Source: Pseudomonas lini
Lineage (GTDB): Bacteria > Pseudomonadota > Gammaproteobacteria > Pseudomonadales > Pseudomonadaceae
DNA: 64,000 nt
Assembly: GCF_964063345.1 (NCBI RefSeq)
Contig: NZ_OZ061318.1
Location: 5,270,001 to 5,334,000, forward strand
Direction: 5' to 3'
The stretch's first letter is position 1; each line of letters opens with the position of its first letter. Both the position numbers and the translations under genes were made by a program. Positions 44,402 through 54,022 of the stretch are shown here, piece by piece. The notes beneath the pieces are model-generated. The model was not told the DNA's origin. It ran no database searches and saw nothing but the letters and a program-made list of their open reading frames with translations.

Positions 44402-46009
44402 TCACATCCGGAACACGCCGAAGCGGCTCGGTTCGATTGGCGCATTCAGCGATGCCGACAAGGCCAGGGCCAGCACGTCGCGGGTCTGCGCCGGGTCGAT
44501 GACACCGTCGTCCCACAGTCGAGCGCTGGAATAATAGGGATGCCCCTGTTCTTCGTATTGATCGAGGATCGGTTGCTTGATCTCGGCTTCCTGCTCGGCG
44601 CTGAAACCATGACCACCGCGCTCGGCCTGCTCGCGCTTGACCTGCACCAGCACGCCCGCCGCCTGTTCTGCTCCCATCACGCCAATCCGCGCGTTCGGCC
44701 ACATCCACAGGAAGCGTGGATCGTAAGCCCGACCGCACATGCCGTAGTTACCGGCGCCGAAGCTGCCACCGATGATCACGGTGAATTTCGGCACCTTGGC
44801 GCAGGCCACGGCGGTCACCAGTTTCGCGCCGTGCTTGGCGATGCCGCCTGCTTCGTATTTCTGGCCGACCATGAAACCGGTGATGTTTTGCAGGAACAGC
44901 AATGGAATGCCGCGCTGGCAGGCCAGTTCGATGAAGTGCGCGCCTTTCTGCGCGGCTTCGGCGAAAAGAATGCCGTTGTTGGCGAGGATCGCGATCGGGT
45001 AACCGTGCAAGTGAGCAAAGCCGCAGACCAGCGTAGTGCCGAACAACGCCTTGAACTCATCGAACACCGAGCCGTCCACCAGGCGCGCAATCACTTCGCG
45101 CACGTCGAATGGTTGCTTGGCATCCGCCGACACCACGCCGTACAACTCGTCGCGGCTGTACAGCGGCGCGATCGGCGTGCGTTGTTGCAGTTCACCGAGC
45201 TTGCGCCAATTGAGGTTGGCGACGCTGCGCCGGGCCAATGCGAGGGCGTGTTCATCGCTCTCGGCGTAATGGTCGGCAACACCGGAAATCTTGCAGTGCA
45301 CATCGGCCCCGCCGAGGTCTTCGGCGCTGACCACTTCACCCGTCGCAGCTTTCACCAACGGTGGGCCAGCGAGGAAAATCGTTGCCTGCTGACGGACCAT
45401 GATTGCTTCATCGGCCATCGCTGGTACATAAGCGCCACCGGCGGTGCACGAGCCCATGACCACCGCAATCTGCGGAATGCCCATGGCGCTCATGTTGGCC
45501 TGGTTGAAGAAGATCCGCCCGAAGTGTTCGCGGTCCGGGAACACTTCATCCTGACGCGGCAAGTTGGCGCCGCCGGAGTCCACCAGATAGATGCAGGGCA
45601 GGCGATTTTGCTGGGCGATGGTTTGTGCGCGCAGGTGCTTTTTCACGGTCAGCGGGTAATACGAGCCGCCTTTCACAGTGGCATCGTTGGCGACGATCAT
45701 GCATTCGACGCCTTCCACCCGGCCGATACCGGCAATCACCCCAGCGGCGGGAACGTCTTCGCCATACACCGCGTAGGCCGCCAATTGGCTGATTTCGAGA
45801 AATGGCGAACCCGGATCGAGCAGACGATTGATCCGTTCACGCGGCAGCAGTTTGCCCCGCGAGGTGTGGCGTTCTTGAGCCTTCGGGCCGCCACCTTGCT
45901 GCACTTGCGCAAGCAGGGTGTGCAGGGCGTCGACCTGTTTGAGCATCGCCGCGCTGTTGGCCGCGAACTCCGCTGAACGGGGGTTGAGCTGGGTATGCAG
46001 GATGGCCAT
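44402..46009 (-). CDS. liuB: Methylcrotonyl-CoA carboxylase carboxyltransferase (beta) subunit
   Basis: The protein has 535 residues from ATG 46009 with GGAG upstream. It is a carboxyltransferase of the acyl-CoA carboxylase beta family: [22 protein letters not shown] start ([17 protein letters not shown] region), [20 protein letters not shown], and [20 protein letters not shown]. The last motif is characteristic of methylcrotonyl/geranyl-CoA enzymes. It transfers carboxybiotin to 3-methylcrotonyl-CoA. It lies 12 bases after liuA. The alternative geranyl-CoA (atu) assignment is less likely given liuA, liuE and liuR nearby. Confidence 0.93.
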   Translation of the reverse strand: MAILHTQLNPRSAEFAANSAAMLKQVDALHTLLAQVQQGGGPKAQERHTSRGKLLPRERINRLLDPGSPFLEISQLAAYAVYGEDVPAAGVIAGIGRVEGVECMIVANDATVKGGSYYPLTVKKHLRAQTIAQQNRLPCIYLVDSGGANLPRQDEVFPDREHFGRIFFNQANMSAMGIPQIAVVMGSCTAGGAYVPAMADEAIMVRQQATIFLAGPPLVKAATGEVVSAEDLGGADVHCKISGVADHYAESDEHALALARRSVANLNWRKLGELQQRTPIAPLYSRDELYGVVSADAKQPFDVREVIARLVDGSVFDEFKALFGTTLVCGFAHLHGYPIAILANNGILFAEAAQKGAHFIELACQRGIPLLFLQNITGFMVGQKYEAGGIAKHGAKLVTAVACAKVPKFTVIIGGSFGAGNYGMCGRAYDPRFLWMWPNARIGVMGAEQAAGVLVQVKREQAERGGHGFSAEQEAEIKQPILDQYEEQGHPYYSSARLWDDGVIDPAQTRDVLALALSASLNAPIEPSRFGVFRM

Positions 46010-46021
46010 GTGCAGCTCCGT

Positions 46022-47185
46022 TTAGCGGGTTTCGTTGAACAGTTCGCGACCGATGAGCATGCGACGGATCTCACTGGTGCCGGCGCCGATTTCGTACAGC
46101 TTGGCGTCACGCAGCAAACGGCCGGCCGGGAATTCATTGATGTAACCGTTGCCACCGAGAATCTGGATCGCGTCGAGGGCCATCCGGGTCGCGCATTCGG
46201 CGCTGTAGAGGATCACTCCGGCGGCGTCCTTGCGCGCGGTTTCGCCGCGCTCGCAGGCCTGGGCCACCGCATAGAGGTAGGCGCGACTGGCGTTGAGTTG
46301 GGTGTACATGTCGGCGACCTTGCCCTGGATCAACTGGAATTCGCCAATGCTCTGGCCGAACTGCTTGCGGTCGTGGATGTAAGGAACGATCAGGTCCATG
46401 CAGGCTTGCATGATCCCGGTCGGGCCACCGGAAAGCACTACGCGCTCGTAGTCGAGACCGCTCATCAGCACTTTCACGCCGCCGTTGAGCACGCCGAGGA
46501 TGTTTTCTTCCGGGACTTCGACGTCATCGAAAAACAGCTCGCAAGTGTTCGAGCCGCGCATGCCGAGTTTGTCGAACTTGCTGCTGCGGCTGAAGCCTTT
46601 CCAGTCGCGCTCGACGATGAACGCGGTGATGCCGTGCGGGCCTTTTTCCAGGTCGGTCTTGGCGTAGATCACGTAGGTGTTGGCGTCAGGGCCGTTGGTG
46701 ATCCAGGTTTTGCTGCCGTTGAGTACGTAGTGATCGCCGCGTTTGTCGGCGCGCAGTTTCATCGACACCACGTCGGAACCGGCATTCGGTTCGCTCATGG
46801 CCAAGGCACCGATATGCTCGCCGCTGATCAATTTGGGCAGGTATTTGCTTTTCTGTTCGTGAGTGCCGTTGCGGTTGATCTGGTTGACGCAAAGGTTGGA
46901 GTGGGCGCCATAGGACAGGGCGACCGAGGCCGAACCACGGCTGATTTCTTCCATGGCGACGACGTGCGCCAGGTAACCCAGGCCAGCACCGCCGTATTCT
47001 TCTGGCACGGTAATGCCGAGCAGGCCCATGTCGCCGAATTTGCGCCACAGGTCGGCCGGGAACAGGTTGTCGATGTCGATCTGAGCGGCGCGCGGGGCGA
47101 TCTCTTTGGCGACGAAGGACTGAACCTGATCGCGCAGCATGTCGATGGTTTCACCGAGGGCAAAGTTCAGGGATGGGTAGCTCAT
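46022..47185 (-). CDS. liuA: Isovaleryl-CoA dehydrogenase
   Basis: The protein has 387 residues from ATG 47185 ([22 protein letters not shown]). It is an FAD acyl-CoA dehydrogenase: [57 protein letters not shown]. Glu in [11 protein letters not shown] matches the helix-G catalytic base position unique to isovaleryl-CoA dehydrogenase. The C-terminus is [13 protein letters not shown] ... [18 protein letters not shown]. It is the first enzyme gene of the pathway and is preceded by two LiuR-type palindromes. Confidence 0.95.
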   Translation of the reverse strand: MSYPSLNFALGETIDMLRDQVQSFVAKEIAPRAAQIDIDNLFPADLWRKFGDMGLLGITVPEEYGGAGLGYLAHVVAMEEISRGSASVALSYGAHSNLCVNQINRNGTHEQKSKYLPKLISGEHIGALAMSEPNAGSDVVSMKLRADKRGDHYVLNGSKTWITNGPDANTYVIYAKTDLEKGPHGITAFIVERDWKGFSRSSKFDKLGMRGSNTCELFFDDVEVPEENILGVLNGGVKVLMSGLDYERVVLSGGPTGIMQACMDLIVPYIHDRKQFGQSIGEFQLIQGKVADMYTQLNASRAYLYAVAQACERGETARKDAAGVILYSAECATRMALDAIQILGGNGYINEFPAGRLLRDAKLYEIGAGTSEIRRMLIGRELFNETR

Positions 47186-47240
47186 GGGGCACCTTTTGGC
47201 TTTTTTGTAGGGCGGGGAGGGCAGTGATTCGGCTCTCACC

Positions 47241-47255
47241 TTTACGTTAACGTAA
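47241..47255. promoter_or_regulatory. LiuR-type palindrome 1
   Basis: TTTACGTTAACGTAA lies 56 bases upstream of the liuA start. It is near-identical to palindrome 2 and to the site upstream of liuR. Confidence 0.75.
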
Positions 47256-47283
47256 GCCTGTGACGAATGGCTGTCAATCACCC

Positions 47284-47299
47284 TTTACGTTAACGTCAA
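47284..47299. promoter_or_regulatory. LiuR-type palindrome 2
   Basis: TTTACGTTAACGTCAA lies 43 bases from palindrome 1, centre to centre about four helical turns. It may serve liuA and possibly the divergent acyl-CoA synthetase. Confidence 0.7.
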
Positions 47300-47330
47300 C
47301 TTGAGCGAGAGTAGAGCAAGTTCTGAAAGA

Positions 47331-47464
47331 CTGTGGCGAGGGAGCTTGCTCCCGCTCGAGCGCGAAGCGGTCGCAAAATCAGCAACCGAGGTGTGGCAGG
47401 CAGCACCTGATTGCTGATTTCACGACTGCTGCGCAGCCGAGCGGGAGCAAGCTCCCTCGCCACA
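47331..47464. repeat. REPIN (type 2) between liuA and the acyl-CoA synthetase
   Basis: CTGTGGCGAGGGAGCTTGCT (47331 on) is inverted, ending at 47464, with a 90-base loop containing its own dyads (AATCAGCAACC / TTGCTGATTT). A partial type 1 unit follows. Confidence 0.92.
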
Positions 47465-47502
47465 CAAGCCTCGCTCCGACAATAAAGACAATAGGGGTCA
47501 TC

Positions 47503-49200
47503 ATGGATCAACCCAGTGCAAACCCGCAGCGCAGCTATACCCGTGGTTCCCAGGACAAAGCCTTGCTGGCGATGACCATCGGTCAGGCGTTCGATAACAC
47601 GGTCGCGCAATACCCGAATGGGGAGGCGTTGGTCGTGCGTCATCAACAGCTGCGCTACACTTGGCAGCAGCTGTCAGAGGCCGTCGACTTGCACGCCAGA
47701 GCATTTCTGGCGTTGGGTTTGCAGACCGGTGACCGGCTCGGCATCTGGGCGCCGAATTGTGCCCAGTGGTGCATCAGCCAGTTCGCCAGCGCGAAAATCG
47801 GCGTGATTCTGGTCAACATCAATCCGGCTTACCGCAGGTCCGAACTCGAATACGTGTTGAAGCAGTCCGGTTGCCAATGGCTGGTCTGTGCCGGCGCCTT
47901 CAAGACCTCCGACTATCACGGCATGTTGCAAGGGCTGGTACCGGAACTGGCGGAGCAATCCATCGGCCAGTTGCAGAGCGAACGTCTGCCGGAACTGCGC
48001 GGGGTGATCAGCCTGGATGCGCAACCGCCATCGGGTTTCCTGCCTTGGTCGCAGCTGACCGATCTGGCGGCCAGCGTGTCGATCGAGCAATTGCGCGAAC
48101 GTCAGGACAGCCTGCATTTCGACCAAGCGGTGAACATTCAGTACACCTCCGGCACCACCGGTTTCCCCAAGGGCGCGACCCTCAGTCACTACAACATTCT
48201 CAATAACGGTTACATGGTCGGCGAAAGCCTCGGGCTGACCGCCAATGATCGGCTGGTGATTCCGGTGCCGCTGTATCACTGCTTCGGCATGGTCATGGGC
48301 AATCTTGGCTGCGTCACCCACGCCAGCACCATGATTTACCCCAGCGACGCTTTCGATCCATTGCTGACGCTGAGCACCGTCGCTGAAGAAAAAGCCACCG
48401 CGCTTTACGGCGTGCCGACCATGTTCATCGCCATGCTCGATCAGCCCAAGCGCGCCGAGTTTGATTTGTCGAGCCTGCGCACCGGGATCATGGCCGGGGC
48501 GACCTGTCCGATCGAGGTAATGCGCCGGGTTATCAGCGAAATGCACATGAGCGAAGTGCAAATTGCCTACGGCATGACGGAAACCAGCCCTGTGTCTTTG
48601 CAGACCGGTCCGTCAGACGAACTGGAACTGCGCGTCACCACCGTTGGCCGAACCCAGCCGCAACTGGAAAGCAAAATTATCGACGAGGCGGACAACCTGG
48701 TGCCACGCGGCACCATTGGTGAGCTGTGTACTCGGGGCTACAGCGTGATGCTCGGCTACTGGAATAATCCGCAAGGCACCGCCGAGGCTATCGATGAGGC
48801 GGGCTGGATGCACACCGGCGATCTGGCAAGCATGAACGACGAAGGCTATGTGTGCATCGCCGGGCGTAACAAGGACATGATCATCCGTGGCGGAGAGAAT
48901 GTTTACCCAAGGGAGCTGGAAGAGTTCTTCTTCACCCACCCGGCGGTCGCCGACGTGCAGGTGATCGGCATTCCTTGTTCCCGTTATGGTGAAGAGATCG
49001 TTGCCTGGATCAAATTCCACCCCGGCCACAGCGCCACCGAGCAGGAGCTGCAAGCCTGGTGCAAGGAGCGCATCGCACACTTCAAGACGCCGCGTTACTT
49101 CAAATTCGTCGAGGAGTTTCCGATGACCGTGACCGGCAAAATCCAGAAGTTTCGGATGCGTGAGATCAGCATTGAGGAGCTGCGAGATAACCAGGCCTGA
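47503..49200 (+). CDS. Acyl-CoA synthetase (AMP-binding family)
   Basis: The protein has 565 residues. ANL-superfamily ligase motifs are present: [16 protein letters not shown] (P-loop), [43 protein letters not shown] split over two blocks, and the C-terminal Lys in [13 protein letters not shown]. It is related to medium-chain or branched fatty-acyl-CoA ligases. Sitting inside the liu cluster, it may activate isovalerate or related acids so that liuA can act on them, but that is inference from position. AGGGG lies upstream of the ATG. Confidence 0.88.
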   Translation: MDQPSANPQRSYTRGSQDKALLAMTIGQAFDNTVAQYPNGEALVVRHQQLRYTWQQLSEAVDLHARAFLALGLQTGDRLGIWAPNCAQWCISQFASAKIGVILVNINPAYRRSELEYVLKQSGCQWLVCAGAFKTSDYHGMLQGLVPELAEQSIGQLQSERLPELRGVISLDAQPPSGFLPWSQLTDLAASVSIEQLRERQDSLHFDQAVNIQYTSGTTGFPKGATLSHYNILNNGYMVGESLGLTANDRLVIPVPLYHCFGMVMGNLGCVTHASTMIYPSDAFDPLLTLSTVAEEKATALYGVPTMFIAMLDQPKRAEFDLSSLRTGIMAGATCPIEVMRRVISEMHMSEVQIAYGMTETSPVSLQTGPSDELELRVTTVGRTQPQLESKIIDEADNLVPRGTIGELCTRGYSVMLGYWNNPQGTAEAIDEAGWMHTGDLASMNDEGYVCIAGRNKDMIIRGGENVYPRELEEFFFTHPAVADVQVIGIPCSRYGEEIVAWIKFHPGHSATEQELQAWCKERIAHFKTPRYFKFVEEFPMTVTGKIQKFRMREISIEELRDNQA

Positions 49201-49210
49201 CCTCAATTTC

Positions 49211-49302
49211 TTGTGGGAGCGAGCCTGCTCGCGATGACGGCAGCACATCCAATAGAGATGCGACTGATCCACCGCTATCGCGAGCAGGCTCGCTTCCACA
49301 AG
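49211..49302. repeat. REPIN (type 1)
   Basis: TTGTGGGAGCGAGCCTGCTC (49211 on) and its inverse ending at 49302. Confidence 0.9.
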
Positions 49303-49335
49303 GGGGGCGCAATGGAAATGGCAAACACGAGAAAG

Positions 49336-49710
49336 CACAAAGGGGAGCCGAAGCTCCCCTTTAATTTTGTCGTACGTGCTCTTTTTTTATTATTGAGGGG
49401 CGGTCTGTTGTTGTTTTTGGTAACCGTGGCCCTTTACCGCTGTTTTTGTCGATCCCCATTCGGGATCAAGAGCAAACGTATTTTTTTGAGCGCTGATCTA
49501 CTTTTTCGCTAAGCGATCCAACCAATTCGGGAGCTACCTGAGGGTAGTTTTATTGTTCTCTGCCCGGTTGCGGGTTACTTCGAAAAGCACCCAGAAAAGC
49601 ACATCCTCTCCAAAAAAATCTGTTAGCTGCGTCTCTGCCGTGTTGTTCTTGTTATGTCAGAGTCGTTACGTCTTATTTTTATTGGTTTGCAGTTTTTATT
49701 CTTGTTATGC
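49336..49710 (-). ncRNA. crcY: Crc/Hfq-sequestering regulatory RNA (CrcY/CrcZ family)
   Basis: The RNA is about 375 nt on the minus strand and starts near GCATAACAAGAATAAAAAC. Several A-rich CA motifs of the type AACAAGAACAACA, AGAACAATAAAA, AAAACAACAACAG and CAATAATAAAA follow, as in CrcZ/CrcY, which titrate Hfq/Crc and relieve catabolite repression. It ends at the hairpin 49339-49362. A sigma-54 promoter and an upstream dyad precede it. The location after mvaB agrees with my memory of P. putida crcY, hence the symbol; CrcX is the alternative. Confidence 0.82.
49339..49366. terminator. Bidirectional terminator of the Crc-type RNA and the acyl-CoA synthetase gene
   Basis: A 10-bp stem (AAAGGGGAGC / GCTCCCCTTT) with a CGAA loop. 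It ends the minus-strand RNA and, in the other direction, the plus-strand synthetase transcript. The same type of hairpin ends CrcZ-family RNAs. Confidence 0.9.
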
Positions 49711-49720
49711 CATAGAGATA

Positions 49721-49734
49721 GCAGAAGCCGTGCC
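49721..49734 (-). promoter_or_regulatory. Sigma-54 promoter of the Crc-type RNA
   Basis: On the minus strand TTGGCACGGCTTCTGCT has GG and GC exactly 10 bases apart (GG at 49734-49733, GC at 49722-49721), the -24/-12 pattern. The predicted start is about 49709-49710. Confidence 0.85.
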
Positions 49735-49816
49735 AACTTTTAAAAACCCTTTAAATTCAATGCTTTGAGTTTTTCGTAGGATTTCTTATCCCACCCAAAC
49801 CTGACAATTTGTTTCC

Positions 49817-49859
49817 GTGTTACTCGTTTCCGCCCACGTTTCAGCACACGCGGTAACAC
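49817..49859. promoter_or_regulatory. Probable CbrB enhancer site
   Basis: GTGTTAC (49817-49823) is inverted as GTAACAC (49853-49859). It lies about 107-149 bases upstream of the predicted start, the range where the NtrC-like activator CbrB is known to act on crcZ-type promoters. Confidence 0.6.
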
Positions 49860-49878
49860 CCGGACACATCCACACCTG

Positions 49879-50778
49879 TCACTGCGCGCTGCGGGCGTTG
49901 GCCACGCGCGAACCGGTAGGGCGCCCCAGCACAGCGCAAATCTGTTGGCCGGCCCGAATCAAGGCATCCAGGTCGATTCCGGTCTCGATGCCCAGGCCAT
50001 TGAGCAGGTAAACAACGTCTTCAGTCGCGACATTACCGCTGGCGCCCTTGGCGTATGGGCAGCCACCGAGGCCGGCGATGGAGCTGTCGAACACCGCGAT
50101 GCCTTCCAGCAGGCTGGCGTAGATGTTGGCCATGGCCTGGCCATAGGTGTCGTGGAAGTGCCCGGCTAGTTTTTCACGTGGCACATCGGCCGAAACCACT
50201 TCGAACATCTTGCGGGTCGCGCCAGCGGTGCCGGTGCCGATGGTGTCCCCCAGCGAAACCTCGTAGCAGCCCATCGCATAGAGCTCGCGAGCGACCCGGG
50301 CGACTTGCTCCGGTGCGATGTCACCTTCATAAGGGCAGCCCAGCACGCAGGACACGTAACCGCGCACGCTGACGCCGTGTTGTTTGGCGGCATCCATGAT
50401 CGGTACGAAGCGCTCCAGGCTCTCGCTGATCGAGCAATTGATGTTGCGCTGGGAAAACGATTCGGACGCTGCGGCGAACACGGCGACTTCCTTGACCCCG
50501 GCGGCAATGGCATCTTCAAAGCCCCGCAGGTTGGGGGCGAGGGCGCCATAGGTCACGCCCGGTTTGCGCTGGATTTGCGCGAAGACCTCGGCGGAACCGG
50601 CCATTTGCGGCACCCATTTGGGCGAGACGAAACTGCCGACTTCTATATAGCCCAGGCCCGCGGCGCTCAGTGCGTCGACCAGTTGCACCTTGTCGGCAAC
50701 GCTGATGGGCTGGGCTTCGTTTTGCAGACCGTCGCGGGGGCCGACTTCGACCAGGCGTACGTGGGTGGGTAGGGACAT
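49879..50778 (-). CDS. liuE: Hydroxymethylglutaryl-CoA lyase
   Basis: The protein has 299 residues, also named MvaB. It cleaves HMG-CoA to acetoacetate and acetyl-CoA, the last step of leucine degradation. DRE-TIM barrel motifs are present: VEVGPRDGLQNE at the N-terminus, the metal-ligand helix AGHFHDTYGQAMANIYASL, and the catalytic cysteine loop GLGGCPYAKGASGN. The adjacent liuR on the same strand and the enzymes upstream fix the role. The Crc-type RNA starts about 170 bases after its stop. Confidence 0.96.
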   Translation of the reverse strand: MSLPTHVRLVEVGPRDGLQNEAQPISVADKVQLVDALSAAGLGYIEVGSFVSPKWVPQMAGSAEVFAQIQRKPGVTYGALAPNLRGFEDAIAAGVKEVAVFAAASESFSQRNINCSISESLERFVPIMDAAKQHGVSVRGYVSCVLGCPYEGDIAPEQVARVARELYAMGCYEVSLGDTIGTGTAGATRKMFEVVSADVPREKLAGHFHDTYGQAMANIYASLLEGIAVFDSSIAGLGGCPYAKGASGNVATEDVVYLLNGLGIETGIDLDALIRAGQQICAVLGRPTGSRVANARSAQ

Positions 50779-50818
50779 GGGAATCGACCTGTGCTGATTG
50801 TCTGAATGTTCAGAGAAT

Positions 50819-50910
50819 CTGTGGGAGCGGGCTTGCCCGCGATGGCGGTGGGTCAGTCAGCATCAATGTTGAATGTCATGCCCTCATCGCGGGCAAGCCC
50901 GCTCCCACAG
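50819..50910. repeat. REPIN (type 1) between liuE and liuR
   Basis: CTGTGGGAGCGGGCTTGCCC (50819 on) and the inverse ending at 50910. Confidence 0.93.
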
Positions 50911-50924
50911 GGAATTGTGTAGAT

Positions 50925-51326
50925 CTACTGGACTGATTCCTGGCTCTTGATCGTCTGTTCCAGCGCCTGGGTACAGCGCTCTTCAGCCGTGTCGAGTTCC
51001 AGTTTCATCTGTTCGATGTCCAGCAGTTGCTGTTCGAGTTGTTCCCGACGTTCGGCGATTTTCACCAGCATGCTGTGCAGTTGCTTGGTGTTACCGCTGG
51101 AAGGGTCATAGAGCTCGATCAGCTCGCGGCATTCGGCCAGGGAAAAACCAATGCGCTTGCCCCGCAGGATCAGCTTCAGGCTGACCTTGTCACGGGGCGA
51201 ATAAATGCGTTCCTGGCCACGACGCTCGGGGCTGAGCAGGCCTTGCTCCTCATAGAAGCGAATGGCCCGGGTGGTGATGTCGAGCTCGCGGGCGAGGTCG
51301 GAAATGCTATAGGTCTGGCTGCTCAT
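50925..51326 (-). CDS. liuR: MerR family regulator of the leucine/isovalerate pathway
   Basis: The protein has 133 residues. The N-terminal MerR winged helix (YSISDLARELDITTRAIRFYEEQGLLSPERRGQERIY in order) is followed by a long dimerisation helix (IAERREQLEQQLLDIEQMKLEL). It lacks the cysteine metal-site of heavy-metal MerR proteins, as expected for LiuR, which responds to branched-chain acyl-CoA intermediates. A palindrome TTGACGTTTACGTCAA lies 43 bases upstream of its start and resembles those before liuA. Confidence 0.92.
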   Translation of the reverse strand: MSSQTYSISDLARELDITTRAIRFYEEQGLLSPERRGQERIYSPRDKVSLKLILRGKRIGFSLAECRELIELYDPSSGNTKQLHSMLVKIAERREQLEQQLLDIEQMKLELDTAEERCTQALEQTIKSQESVQ

Positions 51327-51368
51327 GGAAGCGCTCGAAAAAGGTCATGGCGCTAAGCTAATGGCAGG

Positions 51369-51384
51369 TTGACGTTTACGTCAA
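51369..51384. promoter_or_regulatory. LiuR-type palindrome upstream of liuR
   Basis: TTGACGTTTACGTCAA is near-perfectly symmetric and shares TTxACGTT-ACGTxAA with the two sites at 47241 and 47284. Confidence 0.78.
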
Positions 51385-51413
51385 GGGGCATGGATCTTCG
51401 GTGTGCTTGCGGG

Positions 51414-51514
51414 CCTCATCGCGAGCAGGCTCGCTCCCACAATAGAGCTATGTTGAACACAACATTTGTGTAAAACAGAGATTCCCTGTGGGAGCGAGCC
51501 TGCTCGCGATGAGG
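51414..51514. repeat. REPIN (type 1)
   Basis: The inverse unit ends at 51441 and the direct unit starts at 51487 (TGTGGGAGCGAGCCTGCTCG). It lies between liuR and the LysR gene. Confidence 0.9.
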
Positions 51515-51532
51515 GCGCTGCGGTCCAAAGCC

Positions 51533-52462
51533 CTACACCTTATCGAACTTCTTCTCATGCGCCGTGACCTGTTGGCACAACTCGATCATCTGCTCGCGCA
51601 TCCAGCGGTTGGCCGGGTCCTGGTCGGTGCTTTCGTGCCAGTAGAGGTGTGTTTCCACCGGCGGAACTTCTTTGACCGGCAGGTTCACCGAGTACAAGTC
51701 ATGGCGACGGGCGAAGCGTTCCGGCACGGTCATGACCATGTCGGTCTGCTGCAACACCTGGGACGCCATCAGGTAATGCTGGGAGCGCAGGGCGATTTTG
51801 CGCTGTATGCCCATTTTGCCCAGGGCCAGGTCGACATAGCCCAGACCGCTGCGACGGCTGGAGATATGGATGTGGGTCAGGGACAGATAATCGTCGAGGG
51901 TGAATTTGTCTTTGCCTGCCAGTGGATGGCCCTTGCGCATGGCGCACACGTAACGGTCTTCCATCAACTTGACGTGACGCACCTGCGGGTCGGTGTTGAG
52001 TGGCGCATCCACTGCGAAATCGAGACGCCCGGCGGCCAATTCCTTGGTGGTCTCACGCCGTTTGGACAAGAAGCTTTCGATGATCACCGTCGGCGCCAGG
52101 CGACGCAGGCGCTGGAACAGCGGCGGCAGGATCACCGCTTCAGTGAGGTCGGTCATGCTGATGCGGTAGGTCTTGACCGCCTGCAACGGGTTGAAGATGC
52201 GGCTTTCCTGCACCGACACGCGCAGCAAGGAGAGGGCATTGCGCACGGGGCCGATGATGTTTTGCGCCATTGGCGTCGGCACCATGCCTTGGGCAGTGCG
52301 CACGAAAAGCGGATCGTTGAAGGTCTCGCGCAGGCGGGCCAGAGCGTTCGAGACGGCCGGTTGAGTAATGCCGACAATCTGCCCGGCGCGAGTCAGGTTG
52401 GCTTCGGTGTAGATCGCGTCGAAGACGATGAAAAGGTTGAGGTCGACCTTGCTCAGATTCAT
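51533..52462 (-). CDS. LysR family transcriptional regulator (NodD/LeuO-like)
   Basis: The protein has 309 residues from ATG 52462 (MNLSKVDLNLFIVFDAIYTEANLTRAGQ in order). The HTH is LTRAGQIVGITQPAVSNALARLRETFNDPLFVR; the DLNLFIVFDAIY and DPLFVRTAQGM features mark the NodD/LeuO subgroup. It is divergent from an acyl-CoA dehydrogenase gene 188 bases away, its probable target. Confidence 0.92.
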   Translation of the reverse strand: MNLSKVDLNLFIVFDAIYTEANLTRAGQIVGITQPAVSNALARLRETFNDPLFVRTAQGMVPTPMAQNIIGPVRNALSLLRVSVQESRIFNPLQAVKTYRISMTDLTEAVILPPLFQRLRRLAPTVIIESFLSKRRETTKELAAGRLDFAVDAPLNTDPQVRHVKLMEDRYVCAMRKGHPLAGKDKFTLDDYLSLTHIHISSRRSGLGYVDLALGKMGIQRKIALRSQHYLMASQVLQQTDMVMTVPERFARRHDLYSVNLPVKEVPPVETHLYWHESTDQDPANRWMREQMIELCQQVTAHEKKFDKV

Positions 52463-52650
52463 GCGCTGCACTCTTGTTTTTAGGGGCGTCTTGATCGGAC
52501 CCGAGGGCCTTGGCACTCAGTCGATCATATATCGGTGATGAATGTTAATACACGCCGAGAATAGGTTAGGTAAATTTTCGTAGCTGTTCTAGCATCGATT
52601 GCATGACCTGAACAACTCCTCTGAACCCCAGATAAAAAGGTAGAGCTGCC

Positions 52651-53880
52651 ATGGATTTCGCTTATTCGCCCAAGGTCCAGGAACTGCGTGAGCGCGTGAC
52701 CGCGTTCATGGACACCTACGTTTATCCCGCTGAAGCGGTGTTTGAACGCCAGGTCGCCGAGGGCGATCGCTGGCAGCCGACGGCGATCATGGAGGAACTC
52801 AAACTCAAGGCCAAAGCTGAAGGCCTGTGGAATTTGTTTCTGCCTGAATCCGAACTCGGCGCCGGCCTGACCAACCTCGAATATGCGCCATTGGCGGAAA
52901 TCATGGGCCGTTCGCTGCTGGGCCCTGAGCCGTTCAACTGCTCCGCACCGGACACCGGCAATATGGAAGTGCTGGTGCGTTACGCCAATGAAGAACAGAA
53001 ACAACGCTGGCTCGAACCGCTATTGCGCGGCGAGATCCGCTCGGCGTTCGCCATGACCGAGCCGGACGTGGCCTCGTCCGACGCCACCAACATGGCCGCC
53101 CGCGCTGTGCGTGATGGCGACGAATGGGTGATCAACGGCAAGAAATGGTGGACCTCTGGCGCCTGCGATCCGCGCTGCAAGATTCTGATCTTCATGGGCC
53201 TGAGCAACCCGGATGCACCGCGCCATGCGCAGCACTCAATGATTCTGGTACCGGTGGATGCCCCGGGCGTGAAGATTGTGCGTCCGCTGCCGGTGTTCGG
53301 TTATGACGACGCGCCTCACGGTCACGCCGAAGTACTGTTCGAGAACGTTCGGGTGCCGTACGAAAACGTCCTGTTGGGTGAAGGGCGCGGCTTCGAAATT
53401 GCTCAGGGTCGCCTTGGCCCAGGTCGGATTCACCACTGCATGCGTTCGATCGGCATGGCCGAGCGTGCGTTGGAGCTGATGTGCAAACGTGCGGTCAACC
53501 GCACCGCGTTTGGCAAACCCCTGGCGCGCCTGGGCGGTAACATCGACAAAATCGCCGACTCGCGGATGGAGATCGACATGGCGCGTCTGCTGACGTTGAA
53601 AGCCGCGTACATGATGGACACCGTCGGCAATAAGGTAGCGAAGAGCGAAATCGCGCAGATCAAAGTCGTCGCGCCGAACGTGGCATTGCGGGTGATCGAC
53701 CGGGCGATCCAGATCCATGGCGGGGCAGGGGTTTCCAACGATTTCCCGCTGGCCTACATGTATGCCATGCAACGCACCCTGCGCCTGGCCGACGGCCCGG
53801 ACGAAGTACACCGCGCAGCGATCGGCAAGTTCGAGATCGGCAAATATGTGCCTAAAGAGATGATGCGTAGCGGTCACTGA
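52651..53880 (+). CDS. Acyl-CoA dehydrogenase family protein (ACAD10/11-like)
   Basis: The protein has 409 residues. FAD acyl-CoA dehydrogenase motifs are present: [97 protein letters not shown]. The form [12 protein letters not shown] and the long insert mark the ACAD10/11-like (long/branched-chain) branch. The usual C-terminal YxGTxEI is [10 protein letters not shown] here, as in that branch. It is probably induced through the divergent LysR protein. The acyl substrate is unknown. Confidence 0.92.
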   Translation: MDFAYSPKVQELRERVTAFMDTYVYPAEAVFERQVAEGDRWQPTAIMEELKLKAKAEGLWNLFLPESELGAGLTNLEYAPLAEIMGRSLLGPEPFNCSAPDTGNMEVLVRYANEEQKQRWLEPLLRGEIRSAFAMTEPDVASSDATNMAARAVRDGDEWVINGKKWWTSGACDPRCKILIFMGLSNPDAPRHAQHSMILVPVDAPGVKIVRPLPVFGYDDAPHGHAEVLFENVRVPYENVLLGEGRGFEIAQGRLGPGRIHHCMRSIGMAERALELMCKRAVNRTAFGKPLARLGGNIDKIADSRMEIDMARLLTLKAAYMMDTVGNKVAKSEIAQIKVVAPNVALRVIDRAIQIHGGAGVSNDFPLAYMYAMQRTLRLADGPDEVHRAAIGKFEIGKYVPKEMMRSGH

Positions 53881-53899
53881 CAGGCACCGCGTCATCGTT

Positions 53900-53990
53900 C
53901 ATCGCGGGCAAGCCCGCTCCCACAGGTGCAGTGGTGTTCACAGCTTTTGTGTACGACACGGACACTGTGGGAGCGGGCTTGCCCGCGATG
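53900..53990. repeat. REPIN (type 1)
   Basis: CATCGCGGGCAAGCCCGCTC (53900 on) and the direct unit ending at 53990. It separates convergent genes. Confidence 0.93.
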
Positions 53991-54022
53991 GCGTCGGCCC
54001 ATTCAGCCCATAAACATCAGAT

